A stretch of 64,000 nt of DNA from Alitta virens (taxonomy: Eukaryota > Annelida > Polychaeta > Phyllodocida > Nereididae), in NCBI GenBank assembly GCA_932294295.1, contig OW028581.1:11295026-11359025 (forward strand). Reading direction: 5' to 3'. How positions within the stretch are numbered: the stretch's first letter is position 1; each line of letters begins with the position of its first letter. Shown piece after piece: positions 1 through 9,866 of the stretch. Made by a program: the position numbers and the translations under genes. The notes under the pieces are model-generated. The model saw only the letters and a program-made list of their open reading frames with translations. It was not told where the DNA came from and did no database searches.

Positions 1-100
1 CAAGCTCAGAAGTGAATATCGCCAACCCCCTGGAAAGCACCGATACCCATGGATTCCCCATGTCCGCTGTGGGCCCTCTATCACTGAGGAGGCCCTAGCA

Positions 101-1402
101 GTGACCCCGATCCCTGCCACACACCTTGCTGGGGACCTCCAGGCAATTTCGAATATCAATGTTGCCTCTGAAGTGGATGCCAGTTGTAAAACCTCTGGAA
201 GTGCCATTTCCGATGTAGACCCAGGGCTGGCTTCCTCAAGTGAAGTCCAGCTATCATCAGGGAGCCCTGATGTCAATCTAATTGATTTCAATGATATGCC
301 AGACATGCAAGATGCTCCATCTGGCAGTGTTATGATTACTGCCGACAACTCCGAGACGAATGCACCAATTTCGCCTGAAGCCTCCATGGAATCAGTTCGT
401 CTCTCAGCTGTTGCGACCAATGTGTTGGGATCAGCACGACCATCACAAGTGCCCAGAGTTGAGATGAGCAACCAACTAGCCGAGACCACTGATGGTGGCC
501 ATCACACCAAATCAGAGGGTCACAGATCCACAGATGGTGATGATAGTGGATATACCTCCCACATAGATCAAGAGGAAGTCACACCTATATGCAAGTCCCT
601 TCAAGTGGCTGGAAAAGATCAAGTACCCACCCAGAGGGAACAACAGGTGCCATCAAAATATCAGGAGAGGGGAGAGGAGGGACTTTGCTATTTCCATTTG
701 GAAGTAACACCGCGTTTGCCAGGTTTGTCAGGGTACTCTGCTGCTCAAGATATTGTTCAGCCCCCAGGTGCAACCCCTGAGAGGGCCAATAGCAGCATTC
801 CCTGTTCCCCTTCTCACTCTATGGCAATGGCTACTGCAGGTTATGGGAATTCCCGCAATGAGCCCCTAGATGCCAAACCTGAGTGGGCCAACAGCTGGGC
901 TTTCGGGACCCCATCTCACCTTGGAGAACCGGCTACCGCAGACGCATGCCCTTCTATACCATGCGGGCACCAGCACAAAGATGTTTACAGTGATGTCTGC
1001 TTTGATCCTCCCCTTAAGCACAGGATAAACAGCTTGGTCCCCTGGACCCTATCTGAGATGCTAACGAAACTACAGCGGTGTTCTGTGATTGCTGGAAATG
1101 CTGACCGAGTTATCCATTGGTATGACAATGTTTTTATAGAGACCCCGGATGCCCAGCTGGAATGTGTCAATAGTTGGGTTCCGTGGATGCCCAGTTACGT
1201 CCCACGCTTGCCTTATGCTCCTGATGCCGGTCTGTACCCACCAGAGAGCGGAAACACTCGGCTCAAGGGTCATCTCGATCCTGGATCACTATTTGACTAC
1301 TCAGATCATAATCAGGTGAAGCAGCATAAGAAGACCAGAGAGGACCCAATCTTGATTGTCCCATCAGTTCAGAATTACCATGGCATGGCGACCACCAGAT
1401 GA
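101..1402 (+). CDS. ORF A of URE copy 1, unknown protein with four internal repeats
   Basis: The 433-codon ORF is uninterrupted here but broken in copy 2. I do not recognise a family. The N-terminal 200 residues are low in structure and rich in Ser, Asp and Glu. The C-terminal half holds four spaced copies of a short motif: ANSSIPCSPSHS (near nt 787), ANSWAFGTPSHL (near 889), INSLVPWTLSEM (near 1027) and VNSWVPWMPSYV (near 1168), about 35-46 residues apart. Short spacers such as TPER, KPEW and LKHR precede them. No signal peptide or membrane segment is visible. The ATG used is simply the first in the open frame; translation may begin upstream, as copy 2 has a longer N-terminal region. Function unknown. 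Confidence 0.45.
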   Translation: MTPIPATHLAGDLQAISNINVASEVDASCKTSGSAISDVDPGLASSSEVQLSSGSPDVNLIDFNDMPDMQDAPSGSVMITADNSETNAPISPEASMESVRLSAVATNVLGSARPSQVPRVEMSNQLAETTDGGHHTKSEGHRSTDGDDSGYTSHIDQEEVTPICKSLQVAGKDQVPTQREQQVPSKYQERGEEGLCYFHLEVTPRLPGLSGYSAAQDIVQPPGATPERANSSIPCSPSHSMAMATAGYGNSRNEPLDAKPEWANSWAFGTPSHLGEPATADACPSIPCGHQHKDVYSDVCFDPPLKHRINSLVPWTLSEMLTKLQRCSVIAGNADRVIHWYDNVFIETPDAQLECVNSWVPWMPSYVPRLPYAPDAGLYPPESGNTRLKGHLDPGSLFDYSDHNQVKQHKKTREDPILIVPSVQNYHGMATTR

Positions 1403-2634
1403 CCAGTGCGACAAAATCTGCATGGCTGCGGACAATCGTCTTGAGAAGTATCTGTGGAAAGCTGCAATGCATCATCCAGCATCAGTGCATAGTCCGTCAA
1501 GACACCTGGGGCCGTACACCAACATTGCGTTCTGTAGAGGGAATGCTGGTGTCACCACTATTCTGGGAGACAAAGTTTTCATCCAGAATGCTAAAAAATG
1601 GGGTGCCACTGATCAGACCAGTAGAGAGCAACGTAGATGCAGAAACATTGCGATATAATCAGTCCTGGTCCAAATACCACAGTATTTGACAGATCATCCT
1701 GTACTCCAAGGGAAGTCTGAACAGACTGGGCACTTGGGTCCATGGCAACTTGAACTACAACCAGCAAGTGTGTCCACTCAGCACAGATCACCACTGAGAA
1801 CATCGCTACTGAACCACAATTCTAACCAGCGGAGACACCTTCACACGGATTGTCAAATGATTTCGGCATACCTAAAAGCTGGCGACGTCCTGACTGACGA
1901 AGGCATGACACTTGCTGCTCTCTGATTTCATGTGGCATTGGCGCTGAGATGGGCATGTCAATCATCATCGCCTTTCCTGCGCAAGCTGTCATCAGTGATC
2001 CTGCAGGCAATTCTTCAACGTCTCATTTAGGCCTGTTTGCTAATAAGTTCATGTACTCGCTGAAGTGCGAGAGGATGCAAATACTGTAGCTTGTGTAGCC
2101 ATCGTATCACGGTGGCTCTGTTACTCAGGAAATTGAGTGACAGTTTCAAGGACTTATGAATAAAGATACATGTGTGATTAAACTCGGCTACATTTGTAGC
2201 ACCAGTGATGAGAAGTGTCCGTCAGCCTCTGGTTATCTACAGCCCTGTGCAACTGGTGATCAACCAATGTTGGCTGGACCTTCTCAACTTTCTGGGACAG
2301 CTTTGTATAATGGACCATTGTTAAGGGTATATAAATGTGATATGACCGCCCATCTAACCTAGTGCCTGTTAAGCCAACATAACATACAGTTTACAAAGAA
2401 ATATCAGGATAATAGGAGAGCTTATGTTGACCAGGATCACTTCGCCAACCAGGTACATTTCGGAAAGTTTTCATGAAAGAAGTGGATATCCAGGAAGGAT
2501 CATCGCACCTTGGGGACACCATCAAGCCATCATTATTGTGTGACACTTCCCTATTTTCAGTCAATATTGTTACCATCAGACAGTTTTATTGGGTAACACA
2601 CAGCAGACTGCCTAAGAACATAAAAGGGAAGATT
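1403..2634 (+). repeat. URE copy 1, conserved region downstream of ORF A
   Basis: This part is strongly similar to about 44656-45909 in copy 2, yet neither copy keeps one long frame through it. Several short frames (for example 1399-1689 and 1686-1925) overlap and look like pieces of one decayed coding region or a structured 3' region. No domain recognised. Confidence 0.4.
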
Positions 2635-2710
2635 CTGGTAAATATACACGAGGGCGCATCGATGCGATTCGGCGCTGATAGCTCTTTACACAGACCGGTC
2701 TTCGTTCACT
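2635..2710 (+). repeat. 76-bp block present three times in the window (URE)
   Basis: The block beginning TGGTAAATATACAC and ending at CTTCGTTCAC occurs here, at 34712-34788 and at 45910-45987. In copy 2 the two occurrences lie at opposite ends, so they form a short direct terminal repeat. In copy 1 the block sits internally, between the tail of ORF A and the T-rich region. Confidence 0.6.
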
Positions 2711-2780
2711 CAGAATCTGACAGCAAAACGTTCAAGACAGACATCAACAAGCACCATAAACTCTGTATTAATTTACTACA

Positions 2781-5180
2781 GTGGTGTCAGACGTTCACGG
2801 GTCCCAGGGACATTCTTCTGGCGTTGGACACTTGTTTGACAGCGTTTTGGACGTTTGTCATGGCTCTCTTTTGGAGAGAGCTGTGATTGTTGCAGCGCTG
2901 CTAGTGTGTTTTCTAGCGTCGCCATTCTCTACACACGTGGTTTTTGACTGCTTGACCACCCGGTGCATGGTAGGACATAACGTTTTTCTTGGTTGTCATA
3001 TCGATTTTGGTCTGGTTTTGTATTACCTGGCTTGGCTGTTTGTGCTTTGTGCTTTGACAGGCTGTTCTGGGTGTTGTGTACTATTTATTTCTTAGTGTTT
3101 TTGGGCTGTCATTTACACATTTGTGCACGTGAACTCAGGCTGACATGTGCATTTCACACTTGGGTTGTGTCGCTCTGTGGTGTTATTGTTTTGTCAAAAT
3201 AGTTGTCAATTTGTTTTGGTAACTTTGTTAGATTTCTTGCCCCTCTCCCATTTTTTTCGTTTGGGTAGGGCCTGTTGTGGTTAGTTGTAGATTTTGCAGT
3301 ACATTTGCTTGGGCAGTTAGTCAGTTTTTGACTTGTCTATTTCTGTGTTCATGTAAGCTCAGACTTGGGAAGTGTCACACTAGTTGTGTAGATTAAATTA
3401 AATTTATTGCCCAATTGCTGACTGCTACTTTTAAATAAGCTATTTTTTGGGGGCTTTTCTTTTCAAATTATTGTCTGACAGATTTTGTCATATTTCTATG
3501 TACTGCTCAGTGACCTGCTTGGCAGTGCTCTGCTTGTCAGTGTCCTGCAGTTGTCGTTGTCCTGTATGTCCATTCACAGTTTTTGTCAATTGTTTCCTGT
3601 CCTGACTTAGTTTTTGACAATTTATTTGACGAAAATTTGTCTGTTTTCAGTTCTGTCTGTTGACACTCTGTCATAGTCTGTATTGTCATTTTTGTCTATT
3701 CTGCTATAGTCCGTATTGTCTATTTTCTCTAGTTTATAACTGTCTTGACTTGCTAGGCTGCATGCTCAATTTTATTGCTGCTGCTGGCCAGTAAGTCATT
3801 GACTGTTCTCTTTCTTTTATTGCCACTTTCTAAAGTTTTGGTGTCTGTCACTTTCTAGATTTGTGTGTCTTGTCACTTTCTAGATTTTTGTGTAGCATTA
3901 GTTACCTTTTTACTTAGTTTGTAGTACTCCCACTAGTTGTATTTCAGTTTTACTTGGCTGCTTCGTTTTTTAATTGTTGCTGGCCAGTACGATTGTCTTA
4001 CACACTGTTTCTGGTGTTATTTCAGTGTTTCTAATCAGATTTTGGTTTGTTGCCGGGCCTGACTTCTTTCTTTTTTTGGCTGGGAAGGGCCTGGTGGTAT
4101 CCTGGTTTTCTGACTTAGTTGACTATTTGCTCTGCTTGTATACTTTAATTTATATTACTTTATTGTCTAACAAGTCCATATTGCAAGCTTCTTGAGTTGA
4201 GGTGCAGTACAATCCAAGTTTTTGGTTTCTATTATCAGGTTGTGTTAGCTAACAAGCTTATATACAATCTGTGTATTGTCTGTTCAGTACTGTCTTGGTC
4301 CTGTCTATTGTTGTGTCGGTTGTGTCGGAGCCGTTTTGTGGAATTACATTACAATTCTGTCTGTTTCTATGTTGCTGTTCTGTTAATTGTCTACAGTTCT
4401 GTTAATTGCCTATTGACACAGGGCATTGTTGACTGCAATTTCTTGTAGTTCTCATTAGATCAGCAGCTCATCTTTCTGTGTTTGCCAATTTGAGAGGCTG
4501 CTGCTAGTGCTTCTAGTCGCCAGCTGGTGTACATTCATTATTCCAACACCTTCATGACCAGGTGTCATATTGTGTGACAGCCCTACTTCTAGTGGCGGGT
4601 CCACATTCTGGTGCAACTTTTATTCAATAAATTGTCTAACTCAGTTTGTTTTGCATTTGTGCGAAATAGAAATTGACTAGTCAATTTACTTGACAGCAAG
4701 CTGTGAAAATTTCTCGCAATTGCGCTTGACATATTTTGTGTGTTTGCTTGTGTGTTTTTGTCTAGCCTTAGTTGTCAGTCTGTGAGACTACTTGCTACTT
4801 GTAGCTTGCTGGTCCGCAGTCTGCCCCTTTGGCAAATGTTTTGTCTTGTTTCTTTGTCGAGGAACTAAGTTGACCCGTGTTGCCCTGCAGGCCCAGACTG
4901 AGTTTGTTGCTGCAGTTCCTCACGGTGTCACTGTTCAGTGACTAGGTGTTAGGTGTTGTCTTGTTTCGTTTTGTCAGTTCTGTCAAGGAACTTGGTTGAC
5001 CCGAGCTAGTTCTTGCATGCTTTGAACAGAGCAGTGCTATCCGGAGTCACTCGTTCTTGACATTGGGTTTTGGTTTCGACCACGGGCGCTCCTATTTCTG
5101 CTAGGGTACACAGTTGGTGCTGCATAACTTATCTTAGCGTTCCACAGTGTTGGAGGTTATAGTATTCGGTTAGGGTCACG
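2781..5180 (+). repeat. T-rich, TTGTC-dense region of URE copy 1
   Basis: The plus strand is strongly T-rich, with many TTGTC and CTGTC words (for example 3480-3760). The part from about 3360 onward is shared with 34848-36600, while 2730-3330 is missing from copy 2. Several hydrophobic frames here (2781-3095, 3974-4195, 4197-4448) are products of the T-richness and are not called. It may act as the leader or long terminal part of the element, since an ORF starts immediately after it in both copies. Confidence 0.45.
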
Positions 5181-5732
5181 TTGTATGGTCTAGCCCCCGT
5201 AACGCTGGCCAACCGCGTGAACGCAACCATGAGTGCCATGAATCTTCATGTTGCTACGGTAGAGCAACTCCAACTTCTGCCGCAGGTTGGCACAGCTCGG
5301 GCAAAACAAATTAATAATGCCCGTGAAGAAAGTCCACTGACCGTGGAAAGGTTGAGTGAAGTTACGAACATTAGCCAAGAGCATTGGGGTAACCTGTTGA
5401 TGGACGGAAAGATCACCCTAGGTGTCACGGCGTCCCCTGTGACATCTAAGTCGGAGTCTGATTTGTCAGATATACCCGATACTAGTCAGCATGATATCGC
5501 TGCTGCGGTTGTGTCAACGCCAGATGCCGTGTCACCAACAACAGCAGCTGGTCTACAGTTGCAAACCCAGGACGATTACACAAGGTTCAGATTAGTAATT
5601 GGGTACAGTATCATATATATAGGCCTAATGTTCAGGTATAACACATGTGAACCTTGTCTGAAATATTTACTCTCGTCAATGTTACTTATTTTGGTTTTGG
5701 GTTTGCTGTTCAAAACATTTTGTATTCAGTGA
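5181..5732 (+). CDS. Helix-hairpin-helix ORF of URE copy 1, 3' truncated
   Basis: Residues about 20-60 carry a helix-hairpin-helix pattern of the ComEA/DNA-repair type: a VEQLQLLPQVG stretch, then ARAKQI, then LTVERLSEVTNI. HhH motifs bind DNA non-specifically through the backbone. The copy at 36620 has the same start, so it belongs to URE. A Ser/Thr-rich linker follows. From about residue 132 (nt 5577) the frame runs into unrelated flanking sequence, and the hydrophobic tail (residues 150-183) is therefore not part of the original protein. An internal ATG at 5229 is an alternative start. The role in the element is unknown; a gag-like nucleic-acid-binding role is an inference. Confidence 0.45.
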   Translation: MYGLAPVTLANRVNATMSAMNLHVATVEQLQLLPQVGTARAKQINNAREESPLTVERLSEVTNISQEHWGNLLMDGKITLGVTASPVTSKSESDLSDIPDTSQHDIAAAVVSTPDAVSPTTAAGLQLQTQDDYTRFRLVIGYSIIYIGLMFRYNTCEPCLKYLLSSMLLILVLGLLFKTFCIQ

Positions 5733-6397
5733 GCTGAATGTTTCAATCATACAAACTGAGGCATCAATATTTCTGAATAATTCTTAGGTTTCTACCCCGT
5801 TATGCATGTGTGTTGGGGGTTATAGTTTTTGAGATAAACACAAAACAGCTTTATTATCTAAAATATGCATGATGTTATTTTAATTGCATACTACAGTCTC
5901 AGCGGTACAGTGCTTTTCCTTGTGATCAACTGCAGAAAATTCTGCAAAACTGTAAAACTCGCTTTCTAAATTGCTAAATTGAGAAAACGCATAAACCAGA
6001 TGTAGGTTTGTTTACAATCAGAGAAGGAAAAAACTTCATAACCCAAATATAAAATTATTCATTTTTACAAATTATGATCAGTTCACTTGTAATAATAATA
6101 TTGACGACTTCAATAGTCTTTACCTATATGGAATACTCGAAGCCTAATTAAACAGTTTTGCTTTGGCTTATGCTGCCATATGTCCTACTTGTCTTATAAA
6201 TAAATTGAATTGTCTATAGAAAGCGGCAATGCCACCATCGGTATAAAAAACATTCCACATCACGCCTCCCTTGTGTGTTTACATTCATTAAAGTTCTTGT
6301 TGATAAGTCTGCAATGAACATGGCTGTCATGTTTGCCGTGTACTCAAACTTAATCCTTCTAACTTATTTTCGGAAGTCCGTGTATGACTCCATGAAT
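5578..6397. other. Non-coding, AT-rich stretch
   Basis: I see no credible exon or element here. The stretch is AT-rich intergenic or intronic DNA that starts where URE copy 1 breaks off. Confidence 0.5.
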
Positions 6398-6399
6398 TA

Positions 6400-6861
6400 G
6401 GGTGATTTCGGCCTATTATTTTCGGCCCCAGTTTGGATTCAGTCCCGCTTGGTTTTCAACTTGAAAACTAACCAAAACTGTCAAAAATGTGTCAAGAGTC
6501 ATGAACATGCTATTGTACTGACCTGCAGTAATGGAAATCGTCAGCAAGGAGATGTTTGAAAACGATATCGGCCGTCACAGTAAAAATGTCGGTAATTTTA
6601 TTGCGGTCTCATAACTTATAAAGTAAATATTGAAGATGACCACAAATATGAAATAGCATGACGCAGGATAAGACCTCCATGACCTCCAAATTAATGAATG
6701 CCATGAGGCCAAAAGTACCAGGCCGAAAATACCGAAGGCCAAAATCACTGTATACCTGACTCCACCACACAATCTCCCAGTTTTGGTCAAGTTGTGATAG
6801 TTGAAAATCAAAACTGGGGCCGAAAATAACGGGCCGAAATTACCGAGGGCCGAAATCGCCC
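6400..6861. mobile_element. MITE with GGGYGATTTCGGCC terminal inverted repeats
   Basis: The left end GGGTGATTTCGGCC is matched by the right end GGCCGAAATCGCCC in inverse orientation, and both ends are flanked by TA. The inverted similarity continues inward (TTTCGGCCCCAGTTT against AAACTGGGGCCGAAA). The interior repeats the words GGCCGAAAAT and ACCGAAGGCC. It has no coding capacity, so it is a 462-bp non-autonomous DNA transposon. The TA flank suits a Tc1/mariner-like mobiliser, though the class is inferred. Confidence 0.7.
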
Positions 6862-6863
6862 TA

Positions 6864-7273
6864 ATTCAGCTGAGAAGTTTGCTTTAGAAGACGGCAATTC
6901 TGAATCTGAGTAGCAATGCCTGACGAAATTTTTTGGTTAATTTAAGACCAAAAACAAACATTGCCATGTCAAGTAACTTGCCAGGAAAGAAACAACACCA
7001 CAAAAAAAATCTCCCCAGTCATTTTGCAAGAATTCTCAGTAGAAAGTTGATATTTCTTGATAATTTCAGAAACTAGATGTGTTTATCTTGTCACCTACAC
7101 CAAAATATGTGCTTATTATGTAAAATCATAAAAATTGCCAAAAAATGAGGTGCTAAACAGGGGTGGATCCAGGAATTTTGGTTGGAAGGGGGGGGGGGGG
7201 TGCGGGCAGTGCGAGGGCCGACAATATCTCCCAATGTATTTCCCTGAAACCTAGGATTTTAGTCACAATAAAC
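6864..7273. other. Non-coding stretch with one hAT-like end
   Basis: There is no gene. A poly-G run sits near 7190. The sequence CAGGGGTGGATCCAGGAATT at 7158 looks like one end of a hAT-type MITE, but I could not find its partner. Confidence 0.35.
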
Positions 7274-7630
7274 TAGTGATGGGTCGATCATCAGTTAATT
7301 TGCTCTATAATTCTGATTATTGATTACAGTTTGAAGAATCAGTTTTAGTCAGAAAAGGTTTTCTTGTTAGAAAGTGGCATAACTTTGCTTCCATCATATC
7401 TGAGAAATTTACAGATTCTTGAAGCTACGAATGACCTGAACATAATACATGATAAAACCAATGAATAACTTTAGTCCATTCCATGGACCAATAATCATTG
7501 CATGAATATTGTCTTACATGTCATAAATCTAGGATTACTCCAACATGTTCTGAACTGACTAAAATCGATCATCAGTTGGTTGAAGTGAACTGACGATCAA
7601 CTGCAGATTTGGTTCAGACTCCCATCACTA
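7274..7630. mobile_element. hAT-type MITE with TAGTGATGGG termini
   Basis: The element begins TAGTGATGGG and ends CCCATCACTA. The 8-bp flanks are CAATAAAC on the left and CAATAGAC on the right, which agree at seven of eight positions, as expected for an old hAT target duplication. The interior carries inverted GATCATCAGTT-like words. It is 357 bp and non-coding. Confidence 0.65.
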
Positions 7631-8703
7631 CAATAGACCAAGCGCCAAGAATGTTTTTCTCTAGTGCGATAAGTGTGAAAGTGTCAAGAAAAAGACAAAT
7701 TTTTCTTTTTTTTTTTTTTTTTTAAATAAGTCACAAAGTGTGAAAATGTCAAGTTTCTAAGACTAACGCCAGACCGTGGTTCTGCTTCTGGAAGAATCCA
7801 TTTCGCATTTCTTCAAAATTAGATATTCATGAAATAAAGACTGTCCGAATCGAAATCTTTCACAGATTACGTTTCTGAGTGAGACCTGGCAAATTTCAGC
7901 AAGGAAGAACATGTAATTCCTGTTTTTCCCGTTTTTGCACTAGGAAAACCACTGTGTGGCACTGAATTTTTTTTTAAATTCGACCAGGCCTCACTCATAT
8001 GGATTCCCCAGGTCTTTTTGGCCTAGAATCAACCATTGCCATATTTGGAAATTAAATACTAAACATGACATCATAAATCAAATCCTTTTTAAGGACATCT
8101 TTCAGGCGTTTCCATATATGGGAGGTCCGCTATTGCAGTTTTTCCATTAATGATTACAATTTTATGATTATGATAACAGAAAGTAATCAATCAGCTGATC
8201 AATTACAAATAATTACAATTAAAAAATGCGAACCGCTCTGCCTCAAATCATACAATATGTAATCTTTGCTCAAATTGCGGACCCGTGCCTGCTCAATGGA
8301 CATCGCAATAATGTGATTGTTGTAATACAAAATTCTAATATTGTTGTACAATTTTCTTTGTAACATGATAACACTAGTCACTAGTTGCATCAAGAGAGAG
8401 ACAACTCACTACTACTACTACTACTACTGCTTGCTACTGGTAAAAGTTCATTATTTTCATTCTTTCATTTTCAGGTCAGCAGATCTCATGGCTGCATCAA
8501 GAGGAAGACAACTGGTAATGTTCATTCTTTTCATTCTTCCATTTCAGTGGCTTAGCTGGACTTCAATGCACAGTTCAACTTCAACCAATCATGCACACCA
8601 AACACTTAAATGATGTCATGCTCTGCAGGAAAAAAAAGTTCATATTCTATGTAATAATTAATTTCATACAAAATAACTATTTAAAGTTAGGTCAGCCGTG
8701 GAC
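7631..8703. other. Non-coding stretch before Gypsy-1
   Basis: No gene is supported. It holds a T-run near 7710, an ACT trinucleotide run at about 8408-8428, and AT-rich sequence. Bases 8704-8707 (AAAT) are the left target duplication of Gypsy-1. Confidence 0.5.
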
Positions 8704-8707
8704 AAAT

Positions 8708-9741
8708 TGTAAAGTTCACCCACCCAATTTTCTATTATGGATTTATTTTTCATTTAATATATACAACCTTGTGCCTGGAAGCATGTCATCACATTATTAC
8801 TTCTCCACCTCTCAGTGGGCTCATATGCATATACAGTTTAGAGAATACCATCATATATTATTTTCAGCTTATTAATTGTTTATTATAATAATCAAGATCA
8901 TTGTTTCCTATTAGAGACAAGTCTATGTAAAATGCATTCTTTGATGAACTACTACAAACATGCTCTTATGTAAGCATGTTTGGTTGCAGGTTTAATATAA
9001 TCTGACTGTGGTGATGAACTCTGGGGATGTGCATTTTAAGCTGTTATGTCACCAGAGTGTCGGGCCACTTAAAGGGGGCTGTAGATTGCACTCTAGTGTT
9101 CCACACCAATCCCCAGTGCATTGTATGTTTTGCACTTAGCAACTTCCTTTATGTGGGATTGGTGTGACACAATATTAATCAGCATTGGGGCTTAACTTCA
9201 ACTGCATTGTGTGCATTCTGCAGTCAATCTGCAGTCATGTGAGATTAAAAGGTTAGGGCTTAATAGTTCAAATGGATAGGCACATTGATGCAAGTAATTA
9301 AAGTTGGGACTTATGCAAGAGGCTTATCCTCCAGGAGAGGAAAGCTCACTGAGAGGGGGGAATTGGCCAAAGGTCACTATGGACCTTTGGACTGTCTGAT
9401 TGCATTGTGGATTGACTGATTGTGGATCTCAGAGCTTGTGTCTGAGTGTAATTGGATGAGTGATGCTCCTCCCAATTGTGGGGAGGGGCTAACTGAATAT
9501 ACTTAATGTTTGTGATTTGCAAAATAAAGTTAGTTATTACCTGACCATTTTGTGGAAAGGAACAAAGTAACATTGTCTCTATTGAATGATTGAATAAGAC
9601 TAGAAGGAAAGGACTGATGCTTTGAAGACATCTTCAGCACTTCTGTGACTTGGAGTCAAGTTTGGATTAGACTGGCTTGCCCAGTGTACATGAAGCTTGG
9701 GACAGCTAGGGAAAGCAGAGCATGAGCCCCAAGACTTTATA
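8708..9741 (+). repeat. 5' LTR of Gypsy-1
   Basis: It starts TGTAAAGTTCACCC and ends CCAAGACTTTATA. The start is the usual TG, but the last two bases are TA instead of CA. The partner lies at 20531-21564. The four differences lie near 8871, 9187, 9198 and 9254. A candidate poly(A) signal, AATAAA, lies near 9523. Confidence 0.9.
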
Positions 9742-9742
9742 T

Positions 9743-9760
9743 CTGGTGTCCCTGACGTGA
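9743..9760 (+). promoter_or_regulatory. Primer binding site of Gypsy-1
   Basis: TGGTGTCCCTGACGTGAT follows the LTR after one or two bases. The leading TGG pairs with the CCA end of a tRNA. I cannot assign the tRNA species by eye. Confidence 0.6.
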
Positions 9761-9866
9761 TTGATTGGATTTGATGGACGCATGAGAAATGGAATGAGAA
9801 GTGAATGAACATGAGTAGCTTTGTTTAAGGCACCAACCGCTCCACATTCCTCACCGAGAACGCCGC

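Larger units (their letters stand above)
1..5577 (+). mobile_element. Unclassified repeat element URE, copy 1 (partial)
   Basis: This stretch matches a second copy at about 34673-46138 over most of its length. Bases 1-2780 correspond to 42896-46060, and about 3360-5577 corresponds to 34848-37010. The order of parts is therefore permuted: copy 1 runs ORF A, tail, T-rich region, helix-hairpin-helix ORF, while copy 2 starts in the T-rich part and ends with ORF A and its tail. I recognise no reverse transcriptase, integrase, transposase or tyrosine recombinase. Similarity stops near 5577, inside the HhH ORF. The left end lies outside the window. It could be a non-autonomous retroelement, a tandemly arrayed element, or a diverged gag-like remnant. 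Confidence 0.6.

Noticed and set aside
3974..4448. Hydrophobic, membrane-protein-like frames
   Set aside because: They come from T-rich DNA, and the copy at 35626 keeps the same frame only because the DNA repeat is conserved. No start context or family.
6575..6811. 78-codon minus-strand frame
   Set aside because: Lies entirely within the non-coding MITE at 6400-6861.
8341..8875. Two overlapping plus-strand frames
   Set aside because: One spans a microsatellite, the other runs into the Gypsy-1 LTR.
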